Origin: Paenibacillus sp. 19GGS1-52
GTDB taxonomy: Bacteria; Bacillota; Bacilli; Paenibacillales; Paenibacillaceae
Reading direction: 5' to 3'
Assembly (NCBI RefSeq): GCF_022369515.1
Contig: NZ_CP059724.1
Span: 6,448,001-6,512,000 of the forward strand
DNA length: 64,000 nucleotides
How positions within the stretch are numbered: the first letter of the stretch is position 1; the number at the start of each line of letters is the position of its first letter. Positions 1 through 8,301 of the stretch are shown one piece after another. The notes beneath the pieces were generated by a model. It ran no database searches and had not been told where the DNA came from. It worked only from the letters and a program-made list of their open reading frames with translations. Made by a program: the position numbers and the translations under genes.

Positions 1-393
1 CGGTGATAACCTGGTATCAACCTCCTGCCCGCTATCACTTTGCTCCTGTTCGTGCAGTATGGCTGCCATGCGCTGCTCTAAATTCAGCTTAATCTGATTC
101 AGCTGCAGGAGCTGCTTTTCAATATCGGCAAGCTTAGTCTGGTATAACGGCATCACTTCCGCACAGAAGGCCTCCTTGTTCTTCAGGACACAGTGCAGGA
201 AGCCAGCAATCTGCTCCGTGGACAGACCCAGATTTAAATATAGCTTGATCGTTTCCACCGTTTCGACTGCAAGCGGTGAGTACGTTCGGTAGCCATTGGC
301 TTGACGAATCGGTGTAATCAATCCCTGACTCTCATAATATCGCAATGAACGGACGCTCACGCCCGTTTGCACTGCAAGCTCACCTATTTTCAT
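1..393 (-). CDS. MerR-family transcriptional regulator (partial, 3' end outside window)
   Basis: An ATG at 391-393 opens a frame that stays open to the window edge, giving 131 visible residues. Residues 1-70 are a MerR winged-helix DNA-binding domain: it begins MKIGELAVQTGVSVRSLRYY, followed by the usual EsqGLItP wing and a YRTYSP segment. Residues about 85-125 are rich in Leu, Gln and Glu and look like the MerR dimerisation coiled coil. The effector domain, if any, lies beyond the window, so the inducer cannot be told. It is the gene downstream of the spore germination operon on the same strand, about 100 bp away. Confidence 0.9.
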   Translation of the reverse strand, partial: MKIGELAVQTGVSVRSLRYYESQGLITPIRQANGYRTYSPLAVETVETIKLYLNLGLSTEQIAGFLHCVLKNKEAFCAEVMPLYQTKLADIEKQLLQLNQIKLNLEQRMAAILHEQEQSDSGQEVDTRLSP

Positions 394-489
394 GGCATTC
401 TCCCCGGGGTTCATGAGAAATGGTTTACAGCCAGTATAAACCCTGACACCAGTGAGAGGGTCAACACTTTTCTTCCAGAGTATCCACCT

Positions 490-1683
490 TTATTCAGCTG
501 CTGTACCCGAGGCCCCATACTCTTCAATATTCAGTATCACCTCGTAGGTAACCGGAAGCGTGCTGAAAGTTTGATCCCAATCTTCCTTGACCTTTTGCCA
601 TACAGCAGGATGCTGGATATGCAGGCTGGTCCCAAATCCACCGACGTCTGCATGCAGCTCATGCTGCATTTTTTCCACAGTAGCTTTAACAATTTGTATC
701 AGCTGTTTTTGCAGCGCTATTTCATCCTTCTTCACATAAGCTTCGTCCAATTTCACCTGACTTGCGGAGAAGGTCTCCGCAAATCTCCCTCTAGACTCTA
801 TTTTAACGTGAAAAGAGATCTGCTCTCCCTCCACCTTAGCTTTGATTGTACTGCTTGCAGATTTGACCTCATACGTAATTAGTCTGCCATTATCGGGATC
901 GTAGGTCTTGAGCACACCGCCTTTCCCTTTGCCTGTCAGCCAGACTGCACCTTCCAGTTCCGACTCATCCAGAAAACCGCTTAGCTTTCCAGTCTTGCCA
1001 TCAATAATCCCTGCTCCCGCAAATTTCGGTTCCTTACCGGCAGCAACTACATTTTGCACCATAAAGCTTGTCTTTCCGTGCAATGGACCCGCTGCTTTAG
1101 CAATAGATACCGGCTCCCATATTCTCATATTCCGGTCACGGTTATTAAAGATACCTTTAATGACAAATGATGGGACTTGGCCTGGCAATGCATCCTTGAG
1201 AACATCTCTGGCTTCCCCCTTGCTGACCAGCAGCATAACACTGGGACGAATATCATTATCGCGACTGAAAAAGTCTATTAACTCCGTAAGCTTCGTTGAA
1301 CGCGCCAGCTTCTCTCCAATCACAATGATCTTTAGGTGATTCCCACTCGGCGGACGGTTGGTTCGCAGCGAAAGCTCACGCATGGCCTCAAAGATGGAGT
1401 CTCCTGTTTCAGTCATATTATTGAAATTTTTGGATTGTAAGCTGCTCGTTTTGGCACTTGAGGCGGGTTGAGGAATAACAAACTGGTATGTGCAAGATAT
1501 TTTATTGCTCTTCGGATAACTACCACCCTCACGTTCAAATTCAGCTTCAGTTCCGGTCTCATCCGCACTGTCTAGAGCAACGCCTACCTCCATATTCAAA
1601 TCCTCAATCGGCGAACTGCTCCAGCAGCCACAGAGTAGCAAACACTGGGCAAGCATCACTATAACTACGCTCCCACGCTTCAT
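490..1683 (-). CDS. Ger(x)C-family spore germination lipoprotein (GerAC/GerKC type)
   Basis: C subunit of a GerA-type germinant receptor, 397 residues, the usual family length. The N-terminus is a lipoprotein signal peptide with the lipobox LCGC (Cys20), so the protein should be lipidated and anchored on the outer face of the spore inner membrane. A Ger(x)C signature follows (WSS-PIEDLNMEVGVALD). Its ATG overlaps the stop of the upstream permease by 4 bp (1680-1683), which indicates translational coupling. It is the last gene of a three-gene A-B-C receptor operon. The germinant cannot be predicted from sequence. Confidence 0.93.
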   Translation of the reverse strand: MKRGSVVIVMLAQCLLLCGCWSSSPIEDLNMEVGVALDSADETGTEAEFEREGGSYPKSNKISCTYQFVIPQPASSAKTSSLQSKNFNNMTETGDSIFEAMRELSLRTNRPPSGNHLKIIVIGEKLARSTKLTELIDFFSRDNDIRPSVMLLVSKGEARDVLKDALPGQVPSFVIKGIFNNRDRNMRIWEPVSIAKAAGPLHGKTSFMVQNVVAAGKEPKFAGAGIIDGKTGKLSGFLDESELEGAVWLTGKGKGGVLKTYDPDNGRLITYEVKSASSTIKAKVEGEQISFHVKIESRGRFAETFSASQVKLDEAYVKKDEIALQKQLIQIVKATVEKMQHELHADVGGFGTSLHIQHPAVWQKVKEDWDQTFSTLPVTYEVILNIEEYGASGTAAE

Positions 1684-2777
1684 GAATGGACTCTCCTAAA
1701 ATGCGCGATGATCAGCAGCAGCAGTGGCAGAAGCCCGAATAAACCTAGCGCCCAATTCCCTAGCCCCGTCCCAAAGGCGAATAACCCATTAAGGTTAGGT
1801 GGAACCTCGGCAACGACATAGACTAGCGGCAGCAGGACAAATAGGCAATAATGAAACTTCTTGTTCAGGATTTGGGATAACCCTAGGGCCGCACCATAAA
1901 AAACAATACAAAACGTACAAAAAATCTGCATAATCCAAATCGCCAGCAGCAGCGATTCAAACCGTTCGAAGATGAGATATTCCACCTCAAAGCTGCGTAT
2001 AAGATCAATGAATGGCCACGTTCTTGTAACCACTCCGTCCACCGAAAAGGCCCCAATGGTCATGACAACGGCAACCAAATAGAAGAACATAGAGATCAGC
2101 ATTCCAACTACAAGTACCCTCATAGCCTTGTTCGGTTTAGCCAGAAAAGCAGTGAGAAACAACATGGCTTCCCCCGCATTATAAGTCAGCGCCGTGGGCT
2201 TAACAGCTTTCAACACGGGACCTAGTCCTTCTCCTAATACAGGTCGCAAATTGTTTATATCGAAAATCCCCAGACTGAGCAGACAGGCTCCTAAGAAAAT
2301 CCCCCACGTAATCGGGACTATCAGCCTGCACATCCGAGATATCGCATTGATTCCTCCGCGGCATAAATAAATAGCCACCCACATGAATATGGCAGCAATT
2401 GCCCATAAAGGGGTTCCCTCCAGCAGAAAGAAACTGGTTACCTCCTGTACCGTACGCATTTCGAAGCTGGCAATACATAGAAAATATGCAGCAACAGCTA
2501 CGCTTAACAATATACCCAATGGCTTGCCAATAATCTTCCGGCTGTATTGATAGAAAGTCTGACCTGGAAAGCGCTGGCTGAGCTTTACTATAACAGCACC
2601 TAACAAAGTGGAGATCAAGCCACCCAATATTACAGATATCCAGACATCGGGAACTCCACCCGCCTGAACAATTGTCCGGGGAAGTGTCAGCACGCCTGCT
2701 GCGAGCACATAATTCACCATAATGATCGTAGCATGAATGGTTGTTATTCGATCCTTTGCTTGGGTGTTCATTCCCAT
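1680..2777 (-). CDS. GerAB/GerKB-family germination permease
   Basis: B subunit of the germinant receptor, 365 residues, with about ten hydrophobic segments spread over its whole length, as in the amino acid-polyamine-organocation (APC) superfamily GerAB group. It starts with a cytoplasmic NTQAKDRITTIHATIIM segment leading into transmembrane helix 1. In characterised receptors this subunit binds the germinant. It lies 21 bp after the A subunit gene and overlaps the C subunit gene by 4 bp, so the three are one transcription unit. Confidence 0.93.
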   Translation of the reverse strand: MGMNTQAKDRITTIHATIIMVNYVLAAGVLTLPRTIVQAGGVPDVWISVILGGLISTLLGAVIVKLSQRFPGQTFYQYSRKIIGKPLGILLSVAVAAYFLCIASFEMRTVQEVTSFFLLEGTPLWAIAAIFMWVAIYLCRGGINAISRMCRLIVPITWGIFLGACLLSLGIFDINNLRPVLGEGLGPVLKAVKPTALTYNAGEAMLFLTAFLAKPNKAMRVLVVGMLISMFFYLVAVVMTIGAFSVDGVVTRTWPFIDLIRSFEVEYLIFERFESLLLAIWIMQIFCTFCIVFYGAALGLSQILNKKFHYCLFVLLPLVYVVAEVPPNLNGLFAFGTGLGNWALGLFGLLPLLLLIIAHFRRVHS

Positions 2778-2798
2778 AACCTCCGTTGCCCGATTTTC

Positions 2799-4541
2799 TT
2801 ATCCTTTTCTTATAGGACCCTTCGGTTTCAGCAGAGCCGGCCGACGCTTCATGAATTGCAGCGGCACACGGACTACAAAATCTTTCCAGTCGCGCATCCG
2901 GTACGGTACCGTAAGGCTGATGTACGGTACCCCAAAGCTCTTCAGCTTGATTAAATGGCTGCTCAACAGCAGAAAGAATAATACAACACCATACAGTCCG
3001 AATAGCGCTGCGAAGAACATCGCAGCGAAACGTAGATACCGCAGTGTAATACCGGCACTATACATAGGCATCGCGAAGGAGGAAATCGCCGTGACTGCTA
3101 CAACAATGACCAGAATCGGACTAACAATTCCTGCTTCTACGGCGGCTTGACCAATAATCAAGCCGCCGACAATCCCCATGGCCGGACCAATCGGCTTCGG
3201 CAGACGCAAACCGGCCTCTCGCAATATTTCGATAGATATTTCCATAATCAGAGCCTCAATCAGTGTAGGAAAGGGCACACCCTGCCGGGAACCAATAATT
3301 GAAATAACCAGTTTGGTCGGAATCATTCCAGGATTGAAGGATAGAAAGGAGATATACAGGGCTGGAGCAAACAACGAAACTACGGCTGCAAAAAAACGTA
3401 GGATGCGGAGTAGCGAACCTGCAAACCAGCGGTCATAATAATCCTCTGGTGATTGCAGAAGCATCCCAAAGGTAACCGGCATAATCAAAGCAAATGGTGT
3501 ACCATCCAGTAAAATAGCAGCCCTTCCCTCTAGCAGTGCTGCCATAACACGGTCAGGTCTTTCTGTATTCTGAAGCTGCTGAAAGGGACTGAGATAGTTG
3601 TCTTCAATTAACTGTTCTACATAGCCCGATTCTAGGACATCATCTATATCGATAGTGTGAATTCTTCGTTTAATTTCCTCTATAAGCTCCTTGTTGGCGA
3701 TATCTCTGATGTAGGTCAACACCAGTTCCTTCTCAATTCTTTTGCCGACGGTAAAAGAAATCATAGCCAGTTCGGTATTTTGCCCATGTCGCCGTAACAT
3801 AGCTGTATTATCACTAAGTGTCTCGTTAAAACCGACTCGTGGGCCGCGAAGGAGTGCTTCGGATATTGGCTCCTCGCCCCCTCTTGTTCGGCCCTTTGGT
3901 GTACCCAGCACGATGACCTCTGCTAAACCCTCGACCAGCAATACTGCAGATCCGAACAATACCTTCTGAAGTGACATCCTCAGATTAGTGGTATATTCGA
4001 TTTCCGAAACCAGCACAATTTGCTGAACAATAATGTCTTTGAGTAATTTAGCTTCAGGAACAGAAGTCATGCCTTCAAAGGGCAACGCTGCATTCATTAA
4101 AGGCTTCAGAATATTGCGGTCCATTACATCCTTGTCAGTAAGACCATCTACAAACAGCACCGCTGCCTTGATCTGCAAGGCTCCGATACGCAGTTCTCTC
4201 ACATTCACATCTTCCATATCAGCACTTATCCCTTTAAACTTGCGCAAATCCTCTTGAAAAACCCCACTATAGGTCGTCGAGTGAACGGTTTGATTCGCTT
4301 CAGTTGCACCTTCTGCAGTAGTTGCTTCCTTACTTCCAGAGACAGATCCGCCGGACTCCCCATCACTCGGAACCCCTCCACCTTTACGGCCTTCAGCTCG
4401 GACTCCCCGCGTACTTATCTGCCCCTCTTTTACTCGGATCAAGTTCATTAAACGTGTTAGAGCTACTGGGACAGCGAATATCATTAGCCCTTGAAAGAGC
4501 ACACCCCAGCCGGGAAACAAACCCGTGATCATATTCCACAT
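2799..4541 (-). CDS. GerAA/GerKA-family spore germination protein
   Basis: A subunit of the germinant receptor. I take the ATG at 4541 as the start because GAGGGAG lies nine bases upstream; an in-frame TTG at 4559 would add six residues but would have no spaced ribosome site. The product of 580 residues has a soluble N-terminal half, with a low-complexity Gly/Ser/Glu stretch near residues 30-70, and about five transmembrane helices in the C-terminal half (from about residue 380). This is the GerA family layout. It is the first gene of the A-B-C operon. Confidence 0.92.
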   Translation of the reverse strand: MWNMITGLFPGWGVLFQGLMIFAVPVALTRLMNLIRVKEGQISTRGVRAEGRKGGGVPSDGESGGSVSGSKEATTAEGATEANQTVHSTTYSGVFQEDLRKFKGISADMEDVNVRELRIGALQIKAAVLFVDGLTDKDVMDRNILKPLMNAALPFEGMTSVPEAKLLKDIIVQQIVLVSEIEYTTNLRMSLQKVLFGSAVLLVEGLAEVIVLGTPKGRTRGGEEPISEALLRGPRVGFNETLSDNTAMLRRHGQNTELAMISFTVGKRIEKELVLTYIRDIANKELIEEIKRRIHTIDIDDVLESGYVEQLIEDNYLSPFQQLQNTERPDRVMAALLEGRAAILLDGTPFALIMPVTFGMLLQSPEDYYDRWFAGSLLRILRFFAAVVSLFAPALYISFLSFNPGMIPTKLVISIIGSRQGVPFPTLIEALIMEISIEILREAGLRLPKPIGPAMGIVGGLIIGQAAVEAGIVSPILVIVVAVTAISSFAMPMYSAGITLRYLRFAAMFFAALFGLYGVVLFFLLLSSHLIKLKSFGVPYISLTVPYRMRDWKDFVVRVPLQFMKRRPALLKPKGPIRKG

Positions 4542-4572
4542 CTGATATCGCTCCCTCAAATAACCGTTACCC

Positions 4573-4601
4573 TATTTTGACCGAAGCTGGATAATTCATG
4601 C
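4573..4601 (-). promoter_or_regulatory. Possible forespore (sigma-G type) promoter for the germination operon
   Basis: On the minus strand GCATG (4597-4601) fits the sigma-G -35 pattern GMATR. After a 17-bp spacer, CAAAATA (4573-4579) fits the -10 pattern CATNMTA with one mismatch. Transcription would begin near 4566, about 25 bp before the preferred ATG. GerA-type operons are normally under forespore sigma-G control. The match is short, so this is tentative. Confidence 0.4.
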
Positions 4602-4612
4602 ACGATAAACAA

Positions 4613-4648
4613 AAGCGGATACCATCCTGTTAAGGACAGTATCCGCTT
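4613..4648 (-). terminator. Rho-independent terminator after the ThuA-like gene
   Basis: Perfect 10-bp inverted repeat, AAGCGGATAC and GTATCCGCTT, with a further TCCT/AGGA pairing inside. On the minus strand it is followed by TTTTGTTTA. It sits just after the ThuA-like stop codon at 4686 and insulates the germination operon. Confidence 0.8.
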
Positions 4649-4685
4649 CAGCAGAAACTTATAAGAGCTAATATGAAGGGTGAAG

Positions 4686-5333
4686 CTAGCGAAGCAAGGC
4701 CGCGGCCCAAAGTCCACCTTGCTTGATCATCTGTCGGAAGGGCTCTACCGAGAAAGACGGCAAATGATGCCCAGGCATCAGATAGACTACCCGTCCCAGA
4801 CCGAACTCGTGGCACCAGGCTGCCGGTCTCAGGGCACCGTCATGCGGATACTCCGCCAGGATGGTCGTCTCAAAGTGGGGCTGCATCTCGAAATAATACG
4901 GCTCATCCTGGATCACAAAATCTCCAATCCCCTGCATAATCGGATGTTCCGGCACCGGGATCGACATATGAAGCGAAGTATATTCCGGGTGATGAGTGAA
5001 ATAACCCCCCAGCATGACGCCAAGCTCCTGATTCCGCTGCAGCGAGATCCCATTGTGTACAACAAGTAGTCCACCCCCGCCAGCCACATAAGAGAGCAAT
5101 GCGCTGCTGTGCTGCGGGGATATTTTGACATCAGAGAATTCCGTATAGGCAATTACCAGCTTATAATCGGATAACGTATTCTTATTAAGCAGGCCATAAT
5201 CCTCTGAAGATTGCACCTCTATCTCACCTGCAAAAATCTGTTGAAATTCATGATCCACACCGGCAAAAGGATGGTATTTAGCCTCTGTGTAGCTGCCCAG
5301 CGCCAAAGCTTTTATTGTAGACAATTCATCCAC
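4686..5333 (-). CDS. ThuA-domain protein (glutamine amidotransferase-like fold)
   Basis: 215-residue ThuA-like protein. Visible family features are the LVIAYTEFSDVKIS strand, the GGGGLLVVHNG turn, the LGGYFTHHPEY block, and the VYLMPGHH segment near the C-terminus. ThuA-like proteins adopt a class I glutamine amidotransferase-like fold and are often tied to sugar metabolism, but the reaction here is unknown. The longest frame starts at GTG 5333; GAAGGG lies only one base upstream of it, so the TTG at 5324 could be the true start. It stands alone, with its own terminator. Confidence 0.85.
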   Translation of the reverse strand: MDELSTIKALALGSYTEAKYHPFAGVDHEFQQIFAGEIEVQSSEDYGLLNKNTLSDYKLVIAYTEFSDVKISPQHSSALLSYVAGGGGLLVVHNGISLQRNQELGVMLGGYFTHHPEYTSLHMSIPVPEHPIMQGIGDFVIQDEPYYFEMQPHFETTILAEYPHDGALRPAAWCHEFGLGRVVYLMPGHHLPSFSVEPFRQMIKQGGLWAAALLR

Positions 5334-5373
5334 GCCCTTCTATTGTCATTTCAAAGTAAATACAGAAACCCTG

Positions 5374-6096
5374 TTACCACGGCCAATGTTTGCCGTCCAG
5401 ATCGAGATAAGCAGGCTCTTCGCCAAGGTAATCCTTATGTTGCTGCACGAGATTCATAATCTTATTAGCTGACACCTCAGGTGATATCGGCGCCTCTTCA
5501 TTCTTATGCCCATTCATATAGGTCTGCAGCCAGCCGGGGTGAAACACCATGACCTGACCGCCCAAGCTTTTCAAATGATTATGCAGCAAGGAGGACTGCA
5601 TATTAAGCGCCGCCTTGGACATGCAATAGCCGTACATGTTGATTCGCTTATTGCTCGCTATGCTGCCAGCCTCTGAGGAGATGTTGACAATGAGTTTATC
5701 CTTGCCTTGCAGCAGCAGACCCATCAGCGCATTGCTGACTCTCAAAGACCCCAGTGTGTTCACATTATAGATTTGTGCCATTGCTTCATCGTCCATATCA
5801 ACGAGCATGGTGGCACAATCTGCTTTATGAATAATGCCGGCGTTATTGATAATAATATCGACGTGTCCCGTACTGCCTGCAATGGCTCGTGCCGCGTGCT
5901 TTACACTGTCACTATTTCCTATATCCAGGGGAATCAGCTTTAAATTATCTGGGTATTGGGATTTAAGCGCATTCAGTCGTTCTGAATCTTCCATATATTG
6001 ACCTGCAAATACAAAGAACTGATTCTCCAGTAACCAACGTACAATAAATAATCCCAGACCTCGGTCTGCACCGGTAACACAAGCGATCCTTTGCAT
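5374..6096 (-). CDS. SDR-family NAD(P)-dependent oxidoreductase
   Basis: Classical short-chain dehydrogenase/reductase of 240 residues. It has the Rossmann glycine motif TGADRGLG near residues 8-15, the NNAG motif, a catalytic Ser in NISSEAGS, and the active-site YGYCMSK (YxxxK). The start is supported by AAGGGAG ten bases before the ATG. The substrate cannot be assigned. The C-terminus (AYLDLDGKHWPW) resembles carbonyl-reductase-like SDRs of Firmicutes. It lies 40 bp upstream of the ThuA-like gene on the same strand and may be co-transcribed with it. Confidence 0.9.
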   Translation of the reverse strand: MQRIACVTGADRGLGLFIVRWLLENQFFVFAGQYMEDSERLNALKSQYPDNLKLIPLDIGNSDSVKHAARAIAGSTGHVDIIINNAGIIHKADCATMLVDMDDEAMAQIYNVNTLGSLRVSNALMGLLLQGKDKLIVNISSEAGSIASNKRINMYGYCMSKAALNMQSSLLHNHLKSLGGQVMVFHPGWLQTYMNGHKNEEAPISPEVSANKIMNLVQQHKDYLGEEPAYLDLDGKHWPW

Positions 6097-6327
6097 ACTC
6101 TTGAACTCCCTTTCCTGTGGCTAAATACAGGTGTACCTATCTTCCATCCCCCTCACCTTAGCATGTGACATCTGTTTTTTCAACGCCATTTCATTACTCA
6201 TTTCTGCTCGCTTATCCAAGCAGCGAAGAATCTTTTTTTGATTTAATTTTGAACTATGTTACAATTATGATAACAGTTGCTAGCAACACAATTGTTAGCA
6301 AACAACTATTCCAGGAAGGTGATAACT

Positions 6328-6654
6328 TTGTCTATCCAACAACTCCATTCTCTGGAGGATCTGCATCAATATGTTGAGCAACCGGGTAAGAAACTGCTCT
6401 TCAAACACAGCACTACCTGCCCTATCAGCGCGAAGGCTAATCAGGAGTTTGAGGCCTTTCTAAAAGATACAGATACTACGGCAGCCATCGTCCTTGTCAT
6501 TGAGGATCGCCCTGTCTCTACACAAATCGCTGAGGATTTTGGCATTAAGCATGAATCTCCGCAAATCTTCCTCCTTGAGGATGCAGAGGTCCGCTGGAAT
6601 GCTTCCCACTGGAAAATCACGCAAGATGCTATCAGAGCGGCTGTTAACTCATGA
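6328..6654 (+). CDS. ytxJ: YtxJ-like monothiol bacilliredoxin
   Basis: 108-residue thioredoxin-fold protein. The active-site segment KHSTTCPIS places the single reactive cysteine at residue 31, as in YtxJ (bacilliredoxin C), which removes bacillithiol from proteins after oxidative stress. The start is set at TTG 6328 because AGGAAGGTGA lies just upstream; a longer in-frame start at 6277 has no ribosome site. The stop overlaps the next gene's ATG by 4 bp, so the two thiol-redox genes form an operon. YtxJ presence implies that the host makes bacillithiol. Confidence 0.88.
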   Translation: MSIQQLHSLEDLHQYVEQPGKKLLFKHSTTCPISAKANQEFEAFLKDTDTTAAIVLVIEDRPVSTQIAEDFGIKHESPQIFLLEDAEVRWNASHWKITQDAIRAAVNS

Positions 6655-6893
6655 GCGGGCAAGTCATAGTCTACTCCACAGCAGGCTGCAGCGACTGCAA
6701 TTTGGTCAAACAACTACTCACCGAACAAGGGGTTTCCTTCGAAGTGAGAGATGTCATGACCAGCACCGTTTACCAGGAAGAAGTTGAGCAGCTCGGCTTC
6801 ATGGGCGTGCCCGTTACTGTCTCCGGAGATCAAGTGGTTAAGGGATTTAACCTCCCTGAGCTCAAGGTTCTTATCGAAACAGTAGGTAAATAA
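6651..6893 (+). CDS. Glutaredoxin-like (NrdH-type) protein
   Basis: 80-residue glutaredoxin/NrdH-like protein. The redox motif CSDC (Cys13, Cys16) follows the first beta strand. The cis-Pro loop is GFMGVPVTV, and a C-terminal GFN-PEL helix supplies the thiol-binding face. It is coupled to ytxJ by a 4-bp overlap and ends at a strong terminator. It probably reduces mixed disulphides alongside YtxJ; the exact partner is not determined by sequence. Confidence 0.88.
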   Translation: MSGQVIVYSTAGCSDCNLVKQLLTEQGVSFEVRDVMTSTVYQEEVEQLGFMGVPVTVSGDQVVKGFNLPELKVLIETVGK

Positions 6894-6938
6894 TTCAACT
6901 GCTGAATCATTCATTACATGAGTTCATTTTGCAAGAAG

Positions 6939-6978
6939 AAACGGGAGCTGTCCTTAATATGGACAGCTCCCGTTTTGT
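6939..6978 (+). terminator. Rho-independent terminator of ytxJ-glutaredoxin
   Basis: 15-bp perfect stem, AAACGGGAGCTGTCC and its complement, with a TTAATAT loop, followed by TTTTGTTGTTG on the plus strand. It closes the two-gene redox operon. Confidence 0.92.
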
Positions 6979-6984
6979 TGTTGT

Positions 6985-7465
6985 AATGACATTGTTTTAT
7001 TAGTATGCTCCAAGTCAACAGCAAAAAACCCCAAAGGACATCCTCTGCGGCATGCTTACGGTCACACTACACTTATTCACTCCATAATCGACTCCGACTC
7101 TCACATCAGCTCGGTGGAAACAGATGTAATCATACTCTCCGACAGGATCGCTTGTAAAACACGAAGGATGCCAAAATAATGCTTAAAGAAAACTAATTAC
7201 AATAAAGGTAACGCTTACTTGAGGTCTAATCTCTTATTTTCGCTCATTTCCTCGTCTTTATATCCATTAGCGATTAATCGTTAGTATTGTGATTTATTTC
7301 AACTTAAAGGTTAATCCTGGTAATTTCCCTACTTACGACCTGTAAATTGAGAAATGGCGCATTTTAGAGAAAAATGGCCGATAATTGATGAAATATATAT
7401 ATTGGATCACTTCCGTCACTGCTTCCACCGAAATTTGCGCAATATCGAACTATAAAGAATGCTTT
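6985..7465. other. Intergenic region without a supported gene
   Basis: About 480 bp between the redox operon and the riboswitch promoter. I see no start with a ribosome site. A minus-strand frame across about 7010-7180 stays open for roughly 55 codons but has no start, and resembles nothing I recognise. It may be decayed coding sequence. The right half is AT-rich upstream DNA. Confidence 0.5.
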
Positions 7466-7470
7466 TTTTT

Positions 7471-7499
7471 TTTACAAAAAAATCCTAAAAGGGTATGAT
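7471..7499 (+). promoter_or_regulatory. Sigma-A type promoter for the c-di-AMP riboswitch transcript
   Basis: TTTACA (7471-7476), a 17-bp spacer and TATGAT (7494-7499), preceded by a run of T residues. Transcription would start near 7506, just before the aptamer. Confidence 0.75.
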
Positions 7500-7521
7500 T
7501 CGATTTGAAATCATTATTGAA

Positions 7522-7705
7522 TGCACGCTGAATTCCCGCCTCGCGGGAAACGGGGGAACCATCAGGCCGCAGGGTCTACTTGGGGTGAATCCAAAAGAGA
7601 CGATATTGTTATAGTCTCATTAAGGTAGGGCGACTCTCACCGTCCGAATCCGACAGCTAACCTCGTAAGCGTAAAGAGAGAGATCCTTGATCCGCCACGC
7701 TTTTG
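7522..7705 (+). ncRNA. ydaO/yuaA-type cyclic di-AMP riboswitch
   Basis: The leader carries hallmark blocks of the ydaO-yuaA aptamer (Rfam RF00379): a CCCGC/GCGGG stem followed by GGGGGAACCA, then GGGGTGAATC, then GGGCGACTCTC, CCGTCCGAATCCGACAGC and TAACCTCGTAAGCG. The order and spacing fit the family. These riboswitches sense c-di-AMP and usually turn expression off when it is abundant. A strong terminator hairpin follows at 7731-7770, before the start codon at 7812, which fits transcriptional attenuation. The regulated gene encodes a sigma-factor-like protein rather than a cell-wall hydrolase or potassium transporter. Confidence 0.93.
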
Positions 7706-7730
7706 CGCAGGTTTATTTATGCCTGTTCCC

Positions 7731-7770
7731 AAAAACCGCAGGCAGAGGTCCTCCTCTGTCTGCGGTTTTT
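7731..7770 (+). terminator. Expression-platform terminator of the c-di-AMP riboswitch
   Basis: AAAAACCGCAGGCAGAGG pairs with CCTCTGTCTGCGGTTTTT (one G-U pair) over a very short loop, followed by GGGTTGC. It sits between the aptamer and the regulated gene. Confidence 0.85.
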
Positions 7771-7811
7771 GGGTTGCATAAATTCTTGAATTCAGAAAGG
7801 AACGTGCCCCT

Positions 7812-8264
7812 ATGCCAGACCCATTACCTACAGAATTAGCTTACAGCCCCACCTTTACCGAATACGTTCAAAAGTACTCCGGTGCAGTCCTCACCCTAAG
7901 CACCTTGTTGTTAGAAGCATCCACGGATGCGGAGCAGATTACGATCAGCACCTTTGCAGAGCTCTACAAATCATACCGACGGGCTGAATTGAACCCTCAA
8001 TTATTCCCCATTCTGGCGTACCGGAGCTGTATTCGTCAATGCGCAGAGCTAACTGCAGGCCGAGTATCCCTTTCTGCCAAAGACCTGACCTGGGATGAGC
8101 AGATTGTAAAATCACTGTGGTATGGTATGAAGCTTACCTTGCCTGAGATAAGCACCATTCTCCAGAAAAGTGTACCACTGGTGAAAGCACAGCTTAGACA
8201 CGTGCGGGAAGAAATGGCTGCTCAAGGAAACACTTTGCCAAATACCAATCTGTCAGCTGTGTAA
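7812..8264 (+). CDS. Sigma-70-like (ECF-type) protein under c-di-AMP riboswitch control
   Basis: 150-residue protein that resembles a small sigma factor. Residues 15-55 (YSGAVLTLSTLLLEASTDAEQITISTFAELY) look like region 2, and residues 92-135 (WDEQIVKSLWYGMKLTLPEISTILQKSVPLVKAQLRHVREEM) look like a region 4 helix-turn-helix. Conservation to textbook ECF sigma factors is weak, so it could be a sigma-like or anti-sigma-related regulator. It is the only gene behind the riboswitch; no anti-sigma gene follows. AAAGGAAC lies upstream of the ATG. Confidence 0.62.
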   Translation: MPDPLPTELAYSPTFTEYVQKYSGAVLTLSTLLLEASTDAEQITISTFAELYKSYRRAELNPQLFPILAYRSCIRQCAELTAGRVSLSAKDLTWDEQIVKSLWYGMKLTLPEISTILQKSVPLVKAQLRHVREEMAAQGNTLPNTNLSAV

Positions 8265-8301
8265 TTAAATTGATTTCAGCCCAAGCCATGATGATTTGTT
8301 C

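Noticed and set aside
7010..7180. Open minus-strand frame of about 55 codons
   Set aside because: No start or ribosome site and no recognised family.
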